Positions 1-12,902 are shown, counted from the stretch's first letter. The stretch: DNA of 64,000 bases from Theobroma cacao (GCF_000208745.1 NC_030859.1:11873352-11937351); one strand, 5' to 3'. Notes: generated by a model from the sequence alone, not told the origin. Translations and numbers: made by a program.

Positions 1-1826
1 TGATTATTGACCCGGGACTGATAAATTGAATCTCATTCACAGTCACTGAGGTAATTTAGGTATAATTGGAGTGTAGAAAGTGAGAAGAATTGATTTGGAG
101 TTAAATTGGAGATTTTAGCCGATTAGACCGAGTATAGTGTGACTTAGGTCGAATATCACATTTAAGTGATTAATCGGACATTTTGGATCCCATCGCATGC
201 ATTCATTTAGATTTAGAGAGCCTGAAATAGTTTATGATAAATTGACACAATTGATTGAAATTCGTGTCACGTATGATGTATAGGTGGTGAGCCCTCTAAT
301 AAGGATAAATAGATTGTGCTCGAAAACCGAGAATAAGAGTATATCGAACTCCTAGTACAATGAGTAACCTTACTATCATCTTAATTATCTAGAGTGATTT
401 TTATTCGATTTTGTGGATTTTATGGAAAATGAGTTTAAATGGTAAATCTTTTTGTTTTACAAACAAAACGTGTTTAAATAAAATAATTTTATAAATTGTC
501 TTGAAATTGAATGATGACTTTGAAAATAGAGTAACTGAAGACCACTTGAGGTGTCGTAAATTCATGGTTTGAATTGACTGGCTTATGACAATATTTGCAT
601 GAATGGCTGAATTGGTATTTGTGTTGAAATATATGAACTATGTATTTAGCCTTGAAAGGCTATGAATTACAATAATTGCCATATCATGTTATTGAATTTT
701 ATTGATTGGTGGGATAATGATGAGCTTACTGTAGTAGGCGGGTTTCCATGGATCAGCCTATTAGAAGGGCACGGTAAACTCCGTTATATCTTACCTCAAT
801 ATGAGAGGCGTGGGTGGATAACTCCTGAGGCTAACACTTTTAGAGTTCACTTCACGTCAAACCACCACGTGAGGGATAACTCAGCCAACGCCAAGGAACG
901 GCTATGTTTTCAAAATAAAAACATAATTTATGCGTACATGACTTTTTAACAGCCTTGGCGGACTCGGTTGGGATAGCCCTCGATCAAGGCATCCCTGATA
1001 ACTGAGTATGAGAATAATTTTTGGCATGAGCCAAGCTTTTCAGGAAATCATAAACCTAGTTGTTTATTTGGCTAATATAAGTTGAAAGGAAATGAAATTA
1101 CAGTATGATGATTTATTTTAATTGTCTCTATTTACTCGGTTTTAGATATTTTAGATGATATTTGTTTATTCACTGGGATTATATAATCTCACCACCCTCC
1201 TTTCCACCAATTTCAGGCTTAGGATAGTGTGTAGATAGCTAATATTGTCAAAGGCTATAGTCGACTTTACTACTCCAAAAATTGTAGGTTTACTGCCTTT
1301 GTGCACTTTTGTTCTTTGTGGGCCCACGAGTCACTGTAAAGTAAATTTCATAGCTCGGTTATCTGTATAGTAGTACGTATGATTTTATTTAGCTTTTACA
1401 TTACAAAAAAAAATTATTAATTACCGATGACTCTATAAATATTGCTTTACAAATAATTAGAATATTTTTATTTCATTCAAATAGTTGCAATATCATTTTT
1501 AATAAATGTTTTAGACACTCAAATTTATTTTAAATCATTAAATATGTGTTTTCCACTCATCTACTACATTGTTAGTCGGGTTCAAAAAATTTTAGAGAAA
1601 AATGACGAAAACGCCCTTGTGAGGCGAAAATTATTTTTCCACGGTTTTGAAAGGGAAAAAGCTTAAAATTCTTTAAAAACGAGATTTGGCGATGATTACT
1701 CACAGGGGAGATGAGAAAAATAGTACTAAAGCCTTGCGAGGTTCCGGTTAACACTCCGGGTAACGAATGTCTACCGAGACATCGCGACGGTTGTCACGAG
1801 CTCGAGGGGAGTATCGAGTTGTGACA
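1..1826 (+). mobile_element. 3' part of a long Ty3/gypsy-type LTR (left end outside window)
   Basis: The sequence ends in TTGTGACA at 1826 and matches, in opposite orientation, the solo LTR at 27445-30398 over most of its length (for example the GGGATAGCC...GGCATCCC stem near 972-997 and the GAG/CCACGTGA stretch near 850-880). The segment near 1160-1190, with TCACTGGGATTATATAATCTCACC, is the type of sequence seen near the 3' end of the other gypsy LTRs here, so I read it as plus-oriented. GCAAA (1827-1831) is the expected target-site duplication; the related uninterrupted sequence has GCAAA in the same context at 20417. Whether this is a solo LTR or belongs to a full element to the left cannot be seen. 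Open frames inside (662-949, 1572-1930) are not recognised as genes. Confidence 0.75.
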
Positions 1827-2693
1827 GCAAAGGCACCTAACAGGGTTAAAAAATGTGAAAACCCCAAATCACATAGGAAATTGAACAAGAGGCTAAAAAA
1901 GTAATAGCTAAACTTAAGACATTTTAACATATAATTAAACTAAAACAACATGAATTAAATTGACTCGACATGATTTAAACTAAATTAAGAAAAGTGAATA
2001 AAACTACCTAAATATGAACCTAAAACTCAATAACTTAACTATTTTAGTATCCAAAATTTGACAAAATAACTCTATGTAATAAAGTTATCAAACCTTGGGG
2101 CTTTTGAGTCCCTCTTTGTCCTCATAATCTAGATGAGATAAGCAAAGGATAAGAAGAGAGATCGTAATAAAAAAAATGCATTCTAATTTGTCTCCAAATT
2201 TTTTGTCTTATTGCAACATCATACACATAAGTATGTTAAATTCTATCTGAAACAAGGCAACATTGCTTGAATTATACATGCTGGTTTGGAGCAGTCATGA
2301 TGGTGGGGCTTTTGTTGTCTTCACTACTCAACTTTTTTTCAAAGTTAGAGATTTCATAGTGAAATCACAGCTTAGCAAAATAATAACAATAATAATAACT
2401 CTTTCAAGTGGTAAATTCATAGGAATTGATTTTCATTTTGAAAGGTTGTCGGTGAATTGGCTATAGTATTTCTTAACAATAGTTTTGGTCAGAGACCATT
2501 AAGTATTGGGCATATATAAATATATCTCTAATTGCCTTATTCTCTTATATTTGTTTGAACGATTTTTTTTTACTTAACCATGGGTGACTTTCTTTAGCTT
2601 TACCATATTGAGAAAAATTTCAAGTTTTTTTAACTTAACTATTTCTATATCTGCAGTCGTTGTAAATTTGTTTTTCACTTTAGTTAATAATTA

Positions 2694-2709
2694 TATGTGT
2701 GTGTGTGTA
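2694..2709. repeat. (TG)n microsatellite
   Basis: Seven TG units in a row. The second copy of this segment at 21163-21180 has a shorter and interrupted version, as expected for a slippage-prone tract. Confidence 0.8.
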
Positions 2710-2730
2710 CGCATGTGTATTTGTATATTA

Positions 2731-3033
2731 TGTAAGGTTGTTTCAAGGTTTAAAAAGAAAAAGTAAAATAGTTGTAGTTTTTTAATGGACTCGTCAATCG
2801 ATCAAGCTATCTATCAAGCCTCTAGGTTGGTCCAACTCTGCTTGGATATTGAACAAGATTTGGTAGATTCAATTTTGGTCCNTGTAAGGTTGTTTCAAGG
2901 TTTAAAAAGAAAAAGTAAAATAGTTGTAGTTTTTTAATGGACTCGTCAATCGATCAAGCTATCTATCAAGCCTCTAGGTTGGTCCAACTCTGCTTGGATA
3001 TTGAACAAGATTTGGTAGATTCAATTTTGGTCC
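2731..3033. other. Assembly join: 151-bp exact duplication around a single N
   Basis: 2731-2881 and 2883-3033 are identical 151-bp sequences separated only by the N at 2882. The homologous segment near 21185-21335 holds the sequence once. Most likely two contigs with an unmerged overlap were joined by one N, so this is probably not a real tandem duplication. Confidence 0.85.
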
Positions 3034-3704
3034 GACTTATTATTATATTAATAAATATTATGTTTATTTAATTTTAATTTGAAAATATATTTAGAAATAC
3101 TAAAACATTAGTATAAAAATATTTTTAATATTTCAAAAATAAATATGATATAATTAGATGAGATAAGTTCAAGCTTGAGTTTAAGGTTTAGAGTTGTTAA
3201 TTAGGCCAATTCGATTTGAGTTGACCAAACCACATCTTTTTGTTACTTTCAAAATCTAGTCTAATTGACTTAATTAAATTTGTCTGTTTATTCTCATTAA
3301 AAATAATAGCGGTTCATATTATTACAAATATGAATAAAGTATTGTAAATATGTACTAGTTAAGATTTTATTTTATTTTTAGTTTAGAAGAAGAGTATTCA
3401 AATTTAGATTTTTAAACATATGATACATGTATAATCACTGAATTAAATGTTCAAAACCATTGTGTTAAATGCTTAAATGTTCAAAAATTAGTACAGCAAG
3501 ATTCGGCATTTATTGTACAATGCTTCTATTGGATAAAAATATGTGAGCATAGAGCAAGAGAGATTTGTACCTTAACAGCTAGATATTCCCATCTCTAGCT
3601 GTCATTTTTTATTTTTCGAGGTTCTTTTTTCCTTTTTACTGTTACTTTATGTACTTAATAAGCTAATAAGCTATCACTTTTGGCTTATTGTTATTTATCA
3701 ATAA

Positions 3705-4423
3705 TAAAAGCTTAACCTTTTTTTAAAAAAATAATATATTTATTTAAGTATTTATTGTTATTAAATTTATAATTTTGCATTCCTATATATTAGTTTTGCC
3801 CTAGTTCCCCAAGCCCCATAATTCCTGCCTCATTTGCCTCATACCCAAAAAAAACCCTACTCCACGATTACATAATCCCCTTCCACCACCATTAGCCCAC
3901 CATCGAAATATTTGCGAAAAGCCACAAGGAAACCACCAATTCACCTGAATCACCAGGCTTGTCAACGACTTGAAGAAATAGATTCACCTCTATTCTTCCC
4001 ATCATCACCAATTCTTTGCAAATTGCCCGAAGCCGCCAATACCTAAAATCAATAGGTCAGCAATGCCTCTCGCTCTCTCTCTGTTTAATTACCAATAAAT
4101 ATAATTGGTTTATTTCTCTTTACTTCCTTGAATGTAAAAGTTAATTCCTTTGAATATAATGTTAGCTCTTTTTGAGTTGATTATAGTCTTTTTTTAATTC
4201 CAATATTCTCAAAATCCAATTAACTATCATAAGATGTTTAACAGTATCAAATAGTCTTGATTGAACTAGTTGAATTTTTAAGTGTAAACATTCTAGATAT
4301 GTGAGAGTTTTAATCCTTTTTTTTTAAATGTTGTTGAAAATTATTGTTAAAAATTATTGAAAAAATGATGAAAACTGTGAAAGTGGAATAAACCAATTGA
4401 ACATTGGTTAATTTCAATTAATC
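3705..4423. repeat. Spacer unit 1 between LINE fragments
   Basis: Non-coding sequence that recurs at 6629-7378 and 51163-51868 and, truncated, at 22560-22737. Each copy starts near ATAATAAAAGCTTAAC, passes through a C-rich stretch with CCTCCACCACCATTAG-like sequence, a CT-rich tract, and ends at a LINE 3' end. This makes spacer plus LINE a unit of about 2.9 kb repeated in tandem. Confidence 0.7.
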
Positions 4424-6628
4424 TTTTTTGAAAGGCATTCATTAATATAATGAAAGGGGTAACCTCATTATAGAAATGAAGTCTATGATTTCAATATGAT
4501 AAACCAAAGCAAGCATAGTAACCATCAGACTTTCAATATTCGAAACATTAAAACAATGAACACAACCACCACTCAACAAAGTTGAATACAACATAAACCA
4601 CAATAATCACCTACCCTGCTAGAAAGCAGCACTCCTTATAGTTAAGCACAAAGCCACATTCCATAAATATTGCAAGTAATTGGTTCAGTTATAGCGTAAT
4701 TGTAAAAGTTGAGAACCTTGTCATCACCATTTACCAACCCCTCTTAGAAATTGAGAAAATCAACTAGTAGCGCATGTACAAGACTAGCAAATTTTCATCC
4801 AAAATAAATCATGAAAGAAATGAAAGCACCATCTTGAAGGAGAAATATGAATAAAATCATTCTCTAATAACACCCAATCTTTAGCCAGTTGGTCAGCAAC
4901 CTCATTTGCACTTCTCAATGTATGAATAATCTCCCAACTCGTCATTTTTCTTTTTAGAGACTCTATTATAAGAATCCACTGTCAATATTATCATGGTGCT
5001 TTATTCGCATCCCCAATGCATTTAGCAACATTAGCAGAATCACTTTCATTACCAAGGAATAGGAAGGCTACCATTTAGAAGATTCAAAGATGATAAATGC
5101 TTCAAATATTGTCCTAAGTTTTGAAAAGTTTGTTTCATGTACCCTTACAAATTTGGAAAACATAACCATAATTTTAGAGAAATCATTCCTCATAACCCTA
5201 TCGATACCCGCCTCCCCGTATTCTCCCTAGTAAATACATCAATATTAAATTTCATCCACCCCTCAGGGTGAGCAACCCAATCAATAACAATAAAAGGTTT
5301 AAGCATTTTACCAGGTACTTTCATAAGATTTGGACATAGCCAAATATCAACAATAAAGGTAGCAATTCCAAGCCATTTAACACATGCCCAATAAGCTACA
5401 TGTACCGTCACTAAACCAAATACTTTCTAAACTTCCCAAAGGTTCCTTCTAAATACTATCTCATTCCTAATCAACCACACACACACACACAATAATGAAA
5501 AAAAAAAAGTCATGTCCCATAACTCTCTTCCTCCCTCTTTAATCAAAGCCCTTTCCAATGTAAGTAGAAAAGTCCTAGCATTCTCCGAAGATGACCATTA
5601 GAAACCACATAAGCTAAACCACAACCCATATAATTTCCAAGTCTCACAACAAGTAAAAACCAAACGCTCAACACTATTTAACTCTGCATTACATAGAACA
5701 CACATAATCATGCTCATACTCAATTACCCTCTCTTAATTAATTCACATTTCTCTGCAACCTTACCACCATCTAAAAATCTCTACTTCATGTGGTATTTAC
5801 CCACTCTAAACTATCTTCTTCACTTCACCACTCTCATTACTCTCTTCCAGCACTTCCTTATCTTGTACAAAATTTTTGACTAGTTTCATGTTTGCACACT
5901 AGCTTATCTTTCAAACTATTACCTAATGGAAACTCAATAAGTAAGCTAAAAAGATTATCTCTATGACTCATTTCCCACTGAAAAACTCTTTGATGCAACT
6001 CAATATTCCATACCCATTTATTCCCAACCAATTTCCCATACTCACACAGTTTTCCTTTTTGATTAACCAAAAGAGCATACATTCTAGCAAAACTCTCTCT
6101 TAATATATGCCCCTCGATCCATTCATCTTCCCAAAAAGATATACTTTGCCATCACCCACAATAAATCCAAACCCTGATGTTAGTTGCATAAAAATATTTG
6201 TTAATAGGGAAAAGGGACTTATAATATCACTTCACAAAGTAAAGCAGTTTTGATTGACAACAAGGTTCAACAGTAATGCTAAAGGATCAACGCCAACCTT
6301 TCCATCCATAATCTCCTTCCATAAGCATCCTTTCTCACTCCCATATCTCCACAACCATTTACTTAACAATGCTTTCTTCTTAAGCTCATAACTAAGTAAA
6401 CCAAGCCCATTATTCTCACAATAAATACATATGGTTCCTCAATCCACCAAATGCATCCTCGACTTTGGTCCTCCTCCACTCCATAGAAATCTCTTCTCAA
6501 TTTTCTCTATTTCTTTAATCACCCTTTGTGGGATCCGAAAAAGAGACATGTAAGTCCGAAAAAGAGACGTGTAAGTAGTGGCAAAATGGCAAATACCGAT
6601 CATAAAATTGTTTCTTTATCTCTTATGG
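4424..6628 (-). mobile_element. L1-type LINE fragment, copy a (3' part)
   Basis: Minus-strand remnant of a plant L1-type LINE. Its 3' end is the A-run (T-run on plus) at 4423-4432. Recognisable pieces in minus-strand order are: the end of the reverse transcriptase polypeptide (6300-6540, with FLWSGG and KWLWRYG-like words readable across frames), a linker (5858-6082) and an RNase H start (5190-5411, W.KFNID). It is interrupted by many stops and frameshifts and has no 5' half. The RNase H has NIDV where the other copies have NVDG. Copies b, c and d lie at 7379, 22738/49760 and 51869. Confidence 0.75.
5190..5411 (-). pseudogene. LINE RNase H fragment
   Basis: The 73-residue frame contains YWACVKWLGIATFIVDIW followed by WMKFNID, the layout at the start of the RNase H domain that ends plant L1-type LINE polyproteins (W.KFNVDGS). 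The glycine after the catalytic aspartate is valine here. It is broken on both sides by stops; no activity is expected. Confidence 0.7.
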
Positions 6629-7378
6629 ATAATAAAAGCTTAACTTTTTTAAAAATATATATTATTTTAATTTTTTTATATTGTTAAATTTAAAATTTGC
6701 ATTCTTGTATATTAGTTTTGCCCTCGTTCCCCTAAGCCCCATAGTTCTCGCCTCATTTGCCTCACACCAAAAAGACCTTACCCCATGATTACACAATCCC
6801 CCTCCACCACCATTAGGCCACCATCAGAATATTTGCCAAAAGCCACCTGAAACCCACTGATTCACCTGAATCACCAAGCCTGTCAACAACTTGATGAAGT
6901 AGATTCACTTTTGTTCTTCCCATCACCACCTTTACCTCATCACCGGCTTTTTGCAAATTGCTAGAAGCAACCAACACCTAAAATCAATAGGTTAGCAATG
7001 CCTCTCTCTCTCTCTCTTTCTTTCTCTCTCTCTCCTCAATTACCAATAAATATAATGAGTTCATTTCTATTTGCTTCGTTGAATGTAAAAGTCAAGTCCT
7101 TTGAATGTAATGTTAGTTCTTTTGAGTTGATTATAGTCTTTTTAATTCCAATATTCTCAAAATCAAATTAACTATCATAAAATGTTTAACGATATTGAGT
7201 AATCTTGATTGAACTAGTTGAATTTTTATGTTTAAACATTTTTCATATGCGAGAGTTTTAATCCTTTTTTTTTTTTGAAAAATGTTGTTGAAAATTTTTG
7301 TTAAAAGTTATTGAAAAAATGATGAAAAAGTATGAAAACTGAATAAACCAATTGAACATTAGTCAATTTCAATTAATT
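6629..7378. repeat. Spacer unit 2, with CT microsatellite
   Basis: Second tandem copy of the spacer at 3705-4423. A (CT)n/(TTTC) tract at about 7001-7035 is much longer than its counterpart near 4070-4082; the third copy has a CT tract near 51530-51543. Confidence 0.7.
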
Positions 7379-8140
7379 TGTTTTGAAAATTATTCATTAA
7401 TATAATGAAAGGGGCATCTTCATTACAAAAATGAAGTCTATGATTCAAATGATAAACCATAGGTAGCATAGTAACCATCAGACTTTCAATACCCAAAATA
7501 TTAAATCAATGAACACAACCACTAATTACCAAAGTTGAATGCAACACAAACCACAATAATCACCTTCCCTACTAGAAAGCAGCACTACTTACAACCAAGC
7601 ACATAGCCATAAACCATAAATATTACAAGTAATCGATTTAGTGATGGCTTATTATAAAAGCTGAGAACCTCGTCATTAGCATTTACCAACACTTCTTAGA
7701 AATTGGGAAATTCAACCAGTAGCACATTACAAGGCTAGCAAATTCCCATTCAAATTAAATCTTCAAAGAAATGAAAGCACCATCCTTAAGGAGAAATACG
7801 AATAAAATCATTCTCTAATAACACCCAAACTTTAGCCAGTTGGTCAACAACCTTTTTTGTACTTCTCAACATATGAATAACATTCCAACTCTTCATTTTT
7901 CTTTTTAAAGACTCTATTATAAAAATCCACTGTCGATATTTTCATAGCACTCTATTCGCATCCCTAACGCATTTAGCAACATTAGTAGAATCACTTTCAT
8001 TATCAAGGAATGGGAAGGCTACCATTTAGAAGATTCAAAGATGATAAATGCTTCAAGTACTACCGTAACTTCTGAAAAGTTTGCTTCATGTACCTTTACA
8101 AATTTTGAAAACATAACCATAAATTTGGAGAAATCATTCC

Positions 8141-8401
8141 TCATAACCCCATTGATACTTGCTTCCCCGTATTCCCCTTAGTAAATCCATCAACATTAAA
8201 TTTCATCCACCCCTTAGGTTTAAGTTTCGTAACAGGTACTTTGGTAAGATTTGAACATGGCCAAATATCAACAACAAAGGTAGCAATTCCTAGCCATCTA
8301 GCACATGCCCAATAAGCTACATGCACCTTTTCTAAACCAAATACTTGATGAAGTGCCCAAAGCTTCCCTCTAAATATTATCTCATTCCTAATCAACCACA
8401 C
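8141..8401 (-). pseudogene. LINE RNase H fragment
   Basis: 86 residues with NEIIFRGKLW, WACARWLGIATFVVDIW and KFNVDGFTKGN. These are the canonical linker and first strand, including the first catalytic Asp, of the C-terminal RNase H of plant LINEs. The frame stops soon after, and the remaining catalytic residues are in broken frames. Confidence 0.75.
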
Positions 8402-8872
8402 ACAATAAATAATGTAAAAAAAAAAACATGTGCCGTAACTCTCTTCCTTTTTTTTATCAAAACCTTATTCCAAAGCAAGTAGAAAAGTCGTAGCATCCCT
8501 TGGAGACAACCATTAGAAACCACATAAGCTGAACCACAACCCCTAAAATTTCCAAGCGTCATAACTAGTAAAAACCAAATGCTCAACACTATTCAACTTT
8601 CCATTGCATAAAACACACATAATCATGCTTAAACTCAATAACCATCACTTAATTAATTCACATTTCACTACAACCTTACCGGCATCTAAAAATCTCTACT
8701 TTATGTGGTACTTGCCCTCCCCAAACTATCTTCCACACTTCATTAATCTCATTACTCTTTTTCAACACTGCCCTATTTTGTAGAAAATTTTGAACTAGTT
8801 TCATGTTTGGACACTAGCTTATCTTTACAACCTTAGAAAATTTTGCACTATTTTGTAGAAAAGAACTTAGTG

Positions 8873-9236
8873 GTAACACATTCCTCTATCCAACTCCTCC
8901 ATGTATCTCTAAAGCCCATATTCTTCATAACTAAATCCAAAAACTCCCAACTAATACAATCATAAGCCTTCTAGAAGTCTACCTTAAGTATTAAACCACC
9001 ATCCAACCTTTTCTTAGCTAAAACAACCATTTCATTAGCTATTAGAATACATCAGTAATTTGTCTACCCCTAATAAAAGCAAATTGATAATTGGCAATCA
9101 CCTCTCCAAACACTACTGTAAGCTTTTTTACAAGAAGCTTTGATACAATTTTATAGTTACCACCAATCGAACAAGTAGGACGAAATTCATTAACCAATCT
9201 TAACAAGAATTTGCAAAAGATACCACAATAAAACAA
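8873..9236 (-). pseudogene. LINE reverse transcriptase fragment
   Basis: The first frame (9042-9236) reads EFRPTCSIGGNYKIVSKLL and then ANYQFAFIRGRQITD, the L1-type RT block 'FRPISL...YKI.SK.LA.RL...I...Q.AF..GR.I.D'. After a frameshift it continues with GGLILKVDF and KAYDCISWEFL, the RT motif A region with its catalytic Asp (KVDF), and then MGF..TW..WI. One stop lies between VDF and KAYD. Too short and broken to work. Confidence 0.85.
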
Positions 9237-10095
9237 TATAATTAATATAGAAATTATTCAAGATTGATCCAAAAAATCATTAAAAATAAAACCATTGATT
9301 ACAGACATAAATTAACCCTTTACACATAATAATTATAGATATAAAACAAGAGAATAAAATTAGTAATTCCTTCTTTCAGTAGATAAAATACTAATGTTTG
9401 TGTAAAAAGAGTTGTCATTGTCATAAACATATGTGTGGTAGTTAGGAAGGGGAAAAGGAGAGGGAGGATTGTGTTTTGCCTAAATATGGACAATTAATGG
9501 TAGCACTATAAATAAAATGATTAACTTAAAGAGAAAAAGTGTCTTCCCCTCAATTTAAAAGGAAGGAATAAGTGCAAACTCATGCATTTTCCTTCTCTCC
9601 TCCTATTTCTTTCTTACGAAAAGAAGGAAAGGAAGAAAATACTATTTTTCTTCCACTCTCTTTCTTTCATCATCTTTCGTTTTTACCAAACATAATCTAA
9701 ATGACAAAACCAAGATTTTAGTGCGAATAGTCTTCCATGAAGTCTCGAATTAAGGATCCCACAATCATGAGTTCATTTACAAGGTAGCTTAGCTTCACCT
9801 TAATGAGTCATCAAGAAAGTTTCAAGATGTAGAGAGTTCTTTTAAATGGATTCTATAAATGGGAACTTGGTAAGGAAGACAATTCAAAATGTGAGGAGGC
9901 ATGTTGTACCCTAATTTGGATGATAATTAATTGAACTAAATATCATAATTAGGGTTGAAAAGGTAAGATAACCAACCTCGAATTCTACGGGGATAATACT
10001 TAATATAACAATTGTTCTTTTTCTTATCATGTTTCAACTTAAGCTTTTTGAATAATTTATTGTCTGATTTGATAACCTTTTTGAAGTTTATTAAG
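9237..10095. other. Intergenic, upstream of the MBD-like gene
   Basis: AT-rich with a purine/pyrimidine tract (GGAAGG / CTTTCTTTC) near 9560-9680. No coding sequence or repeat family recognised. It should contain the promoter and possibly a 5' untranslated exon of the gene starting at 10096; TATA-like strings are too common here to choose one. Confidence 0.5.
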
Positions 10096-12638
10096 ATGGA
10101 AAGAGTAGCACCAACACCTCAAGTTCCAATCGATAGAGAAAATTTTGCTCCAAATTTTCAATCGTTCATTATAGATTTGAAAGGTGTAATTCATGTAAGG
10201 TTTTTTCCTCTTCACTTATCCTATCCATTTATTCCTTTCAAGATCATATATATGGCTTGCATGTAGGCATTTCTAATTTTCAAAACCTACTCATTAACGA
10301 TTTTACTTGTACATTACTTGTGCTAGCGAGAGGTTAAAATGGTGAAAGCAAAGGCAAATGAGGAAAGCGCTTTGTCATTAAATCTTGGTCTTTATCCCAT
10401 TAATAGAACGAAGAATACACTTATATCCTACAACACTACTACACCATGGAAGAGCAAGGTAATTACAATATTGATTGCCAAATTAGTAGTTTTATTAACT
10501 GTAATGGTAGTTTTGTTTTCCTTTGAAGATCCACAAGTGATTTTCTCATTAATGATTTTTTATCATGATATTTGGTACTTAGAGGTTATTCACTTACACA
10601 ATGTTTGTTCGATTTGCGATTTCTTTTTTTGGCTTGATCGTGTTACACATTAGTGTTTGGTAAGTAGCCCTGGATGCAAAGGTCACATTGCACTTTTGTT
10701 GACTAGGTGATCAAGGGTCTAGTAGACTCACTGTGGTGTCCCAAGTCCATAACTCCCCAACTAATCATTTATATTTGTTATTTTCCCTTGAATTTATATA
10801 GATGCGACCAAAAAACACCCCCTTGATCTGAAAAGTACTTTTTCTTTTTGCCAACGTTATATATACAAGTAATAAAGTCACAAACTTAGTTTGGTGCCAT
10901 GAATCAAATTCATCAACCTAATTAATGAATTTACTATAAATAAATAAATTACATCAAAGTAAATATATATGATGAAGGTTATAAATTTCAATCAACATTC
11001 CTATAAAATGGGAATTTAGATAATTTTTTTATTTTTCATACATGAAATTGTAAAAAGAACTAATCATTTTTATGGTTATGAAACTTCTCTTTCTTCCACC
11101 CATATGTTCTCACTTCTTTCATTTCTTTTCACTTATTTTTTCTCTCCACTCACGTGATGGTTGTGTCCAAATCTAGTAGCAATAAAGTAAATAACCAAAG
11201 AAAGTAGTAGAGAAGTTAATATCTAATAATTCTTATATATGTAAACTGTAATTTTATATTTATCACTTGTAAAGATAAAATATTTTTAGCATTTAATATA
11301 TTAATTAATTTCACTATAAAATAATATTACTTGTTAGTATTTTTAAATGAATAAAAATTTTGAAAATATAAGAATGTTAAATAAAATTATAATATGACTG
11401 AAAATCATTAATTAATATACTTTTAGGTTAATATTCTTAATGGCTATTTTTCACTCTCACCATAACTCACTTTATGGCTATTGCTGTTTTTACCATATGC
11501 AAATTGACTATTTCACCATCTTTTTTTGTATATTTTACATACAATATTAAATTTCTTTATTAAGTCAATGATTTATGATTTTCAATGTCAAAAGTAAAAA
11601 TAAAATCATGAAAAATAATTTTGAAATATAGAAAGTAAAAACAAAATTATTAGGTTTGTTTTAAAAATGAAAAAATTTTAAGATGATCATGACCAACTTC
11701 CTACCAAACATGATAATCTAATTACTTAATGCATATTGCAATCAATCTTAGGAGGATCACCCCTTATCCAAACCCCACTAATATGTTTCTTTCTTCTATG
11801 AATAACATTCCTTGAGAAAAGCTTTTAAATGTGTAATTGAGAGGTTTTTGCATTTTCATGGCGATTATTAATACTATAATACTGGGCAATGTAGTTGAAT
11901 ATTTCAGAGCCAGCAATGAAAAAGAAAAGGGGAAAGTCAAAGTTAGTTGCTAGGGAAATAACATCCTTCAGACTCTCTGATGAACGATTTGATCTTGCCC
12001 AAATTGAGAAGGTAAGTTGTTAACGTCTCAAGATAACTCTATTGAAATATATTTGGTCGCTATTAGGTGTTAAGAAATAATTTTTTGCAAAAATGCAGCA
12101 TTTTCAAATGTCACTTGATGGCAAAGAAAAGGAGTTCAAGTACCTTCTCATCGAGAGATTAGATGGATGGAAAATTGATTGCAAGAAACGGGCAACTGGG
12201 AAAGTGCTTGATATGGTAATTATATTTAACTTCTTGTTTCGAGTTTTCTATATATAATTGTTTCAAAAAATGCAGAATTTCCAAAACTGCTAAATCATTT
12301 GAAACTATTTTAGAATTATTATTATTATTGTCATTTGAAACTGTTATAAAATCGAGGGAAAGGATGAAGTTTAGTATGTTTGATTAAAGGGCTATTCATC
12401 TATAACATATCAAATTAAACGATCATTTATATTTAAAGAAGTTTTAAAAAAATGTTATAAATTAATATAAGATCTTGTGGTTTTAGTTTTTCCTATTTTT
12501 TATTATGATTTTGGTTTAAAATGATGATGAATTATATATGTGCAGTATTATACACATGAGATTTCCAAGAAGTCATTCCGATCAGTTAAGGAAGTAATGA
12601 ATTTTATATTATATGAAGTTGATCCAAGGAAAAGGTAG
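10096..12638 (+). CDS. Methyl-CpG-binding-domain-like protein, five exons, possibly truncated
   Basis: Exons by GT/AG sites and frame: 10096-10194, 10327-10458 (a start at 10333 is also possible), 11910-12011, 12099-12215, 12546-12638. All introns are phase 0. The product is about 180 residues: an N-terminal part with low similarity to anything I know, a basic patch (KKKRGKSK) in exon 3, then an MBD-like fold split between exons 4 and 5. Visible MBD signature: DGWKID, K.RATGK, LDMYYTHE, KKSFRSVKEVMNF. This follows the family pattern GW...R..G...D.YY.....FRS..EV..Y/F. Plant MBD proteins bind (sometimes methylated) CpG DNA in the nucleus; loop 1 is short here, so methyl-CpG binding is not assured. 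The frame ends at TAG 12636-12638 although it stays open beyond. The start and any 5' exon are inferred. This is the only host-like gene in the window. Confidence 0.6.
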
Positions 12639-12902
12639 GAGGAAAATAAATGCAATCCAAATGAATATCCATTGGTGAGTTTCAATCTTAATTATTGAAA
12701 TTAACTATTTGCTTGTTGGGATTAATGATGAGGTAATTAATATAAATTATTAAACATTTTCCAGGTACATAGACAATATTTCTTTGGCAATTTTGAAGGA
12801 AAACAAATGAATGCTAATGGAAAACCTTCAAACATCCATTTTTATTTTTATTTTTATGCTGATGTATACTTTCTTGCTACTAGTAAGGAAATGAAGAACT
12901 AG
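12639..12902 (+). pseudogene. Open extension of the MBD-like gene beyond the TAG
   Basis: In the same frame the sequence continues EENKCNPNEYPL to a strong donor (TTG|GTGAGT at 12674/12675). It resumes after TTTTCCAG at 12765, also phase 0, and runs 45 codons to a TAG at 12900-12902. This preserved frame suggests that the TAG at 12636 is a recent nonsense change, or that the real transcript avoids it. An alternative donor (AAAAG|GTAGGA, 12634/12635) would remove the TAG and give a different short tail (RYIDNISLAILKENK). RNA data would decide. Confidence 0.45.

Larger units (their letters stand above)
1827..3704. repeat. First copy of a dispersed duplicated segment, non-coding part
   Basis: This stretch matches 20417-22570 in the same orientation at roughly 90% by eye, with indels. 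2265-2375 is absent from the second copy, and about 630 bases near 21775-22407 are absent here. The first part (to 2090) resembles the 5' part of a minus-oriented LTR beginning TGATAACTTTATTAC. No protein is recognised; the small open frames at 2263-2766 are not conserved in the second copy. An AATAAAA followed by T/A runs lies near 3704. Confidence 0.7.
7379..9236 (-). mobile_element. L1-type LINE fragment, copy b, including part of the reverse transcriptase
   Basis: Minus-strand LINE remnant with a 3' A-run near 7378. It parallels copy a up to about 8830, then jumps (internal deletion) to reverse-transcriptase sequence at 8873-9236. The RNase H start (8141-8401) reads RNEIIFRGKLW, then YWACARWLGIAT, then KFNVDGFTKGN. 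The copy is closer to copy d (51869) than to copy a, as expected if the two-LINE array was duplicated as a block. Confidence 0.8.

Noticed and set aside
662..949. 95-codon open frame
   Set aside because: It is in the LTR at 1-1826, and the homologous LTR at 28300-28620 does not keep it open in a comparable way.
10012..10266. 84-codon frame as the first exon from ATG 10012
   Set aside because: The upstream part (FFLSCFNLSFLNNLL) looks like translated leader sequence; ATG 10096 with a donor at 10195 gives a better exon in phase with the rest.
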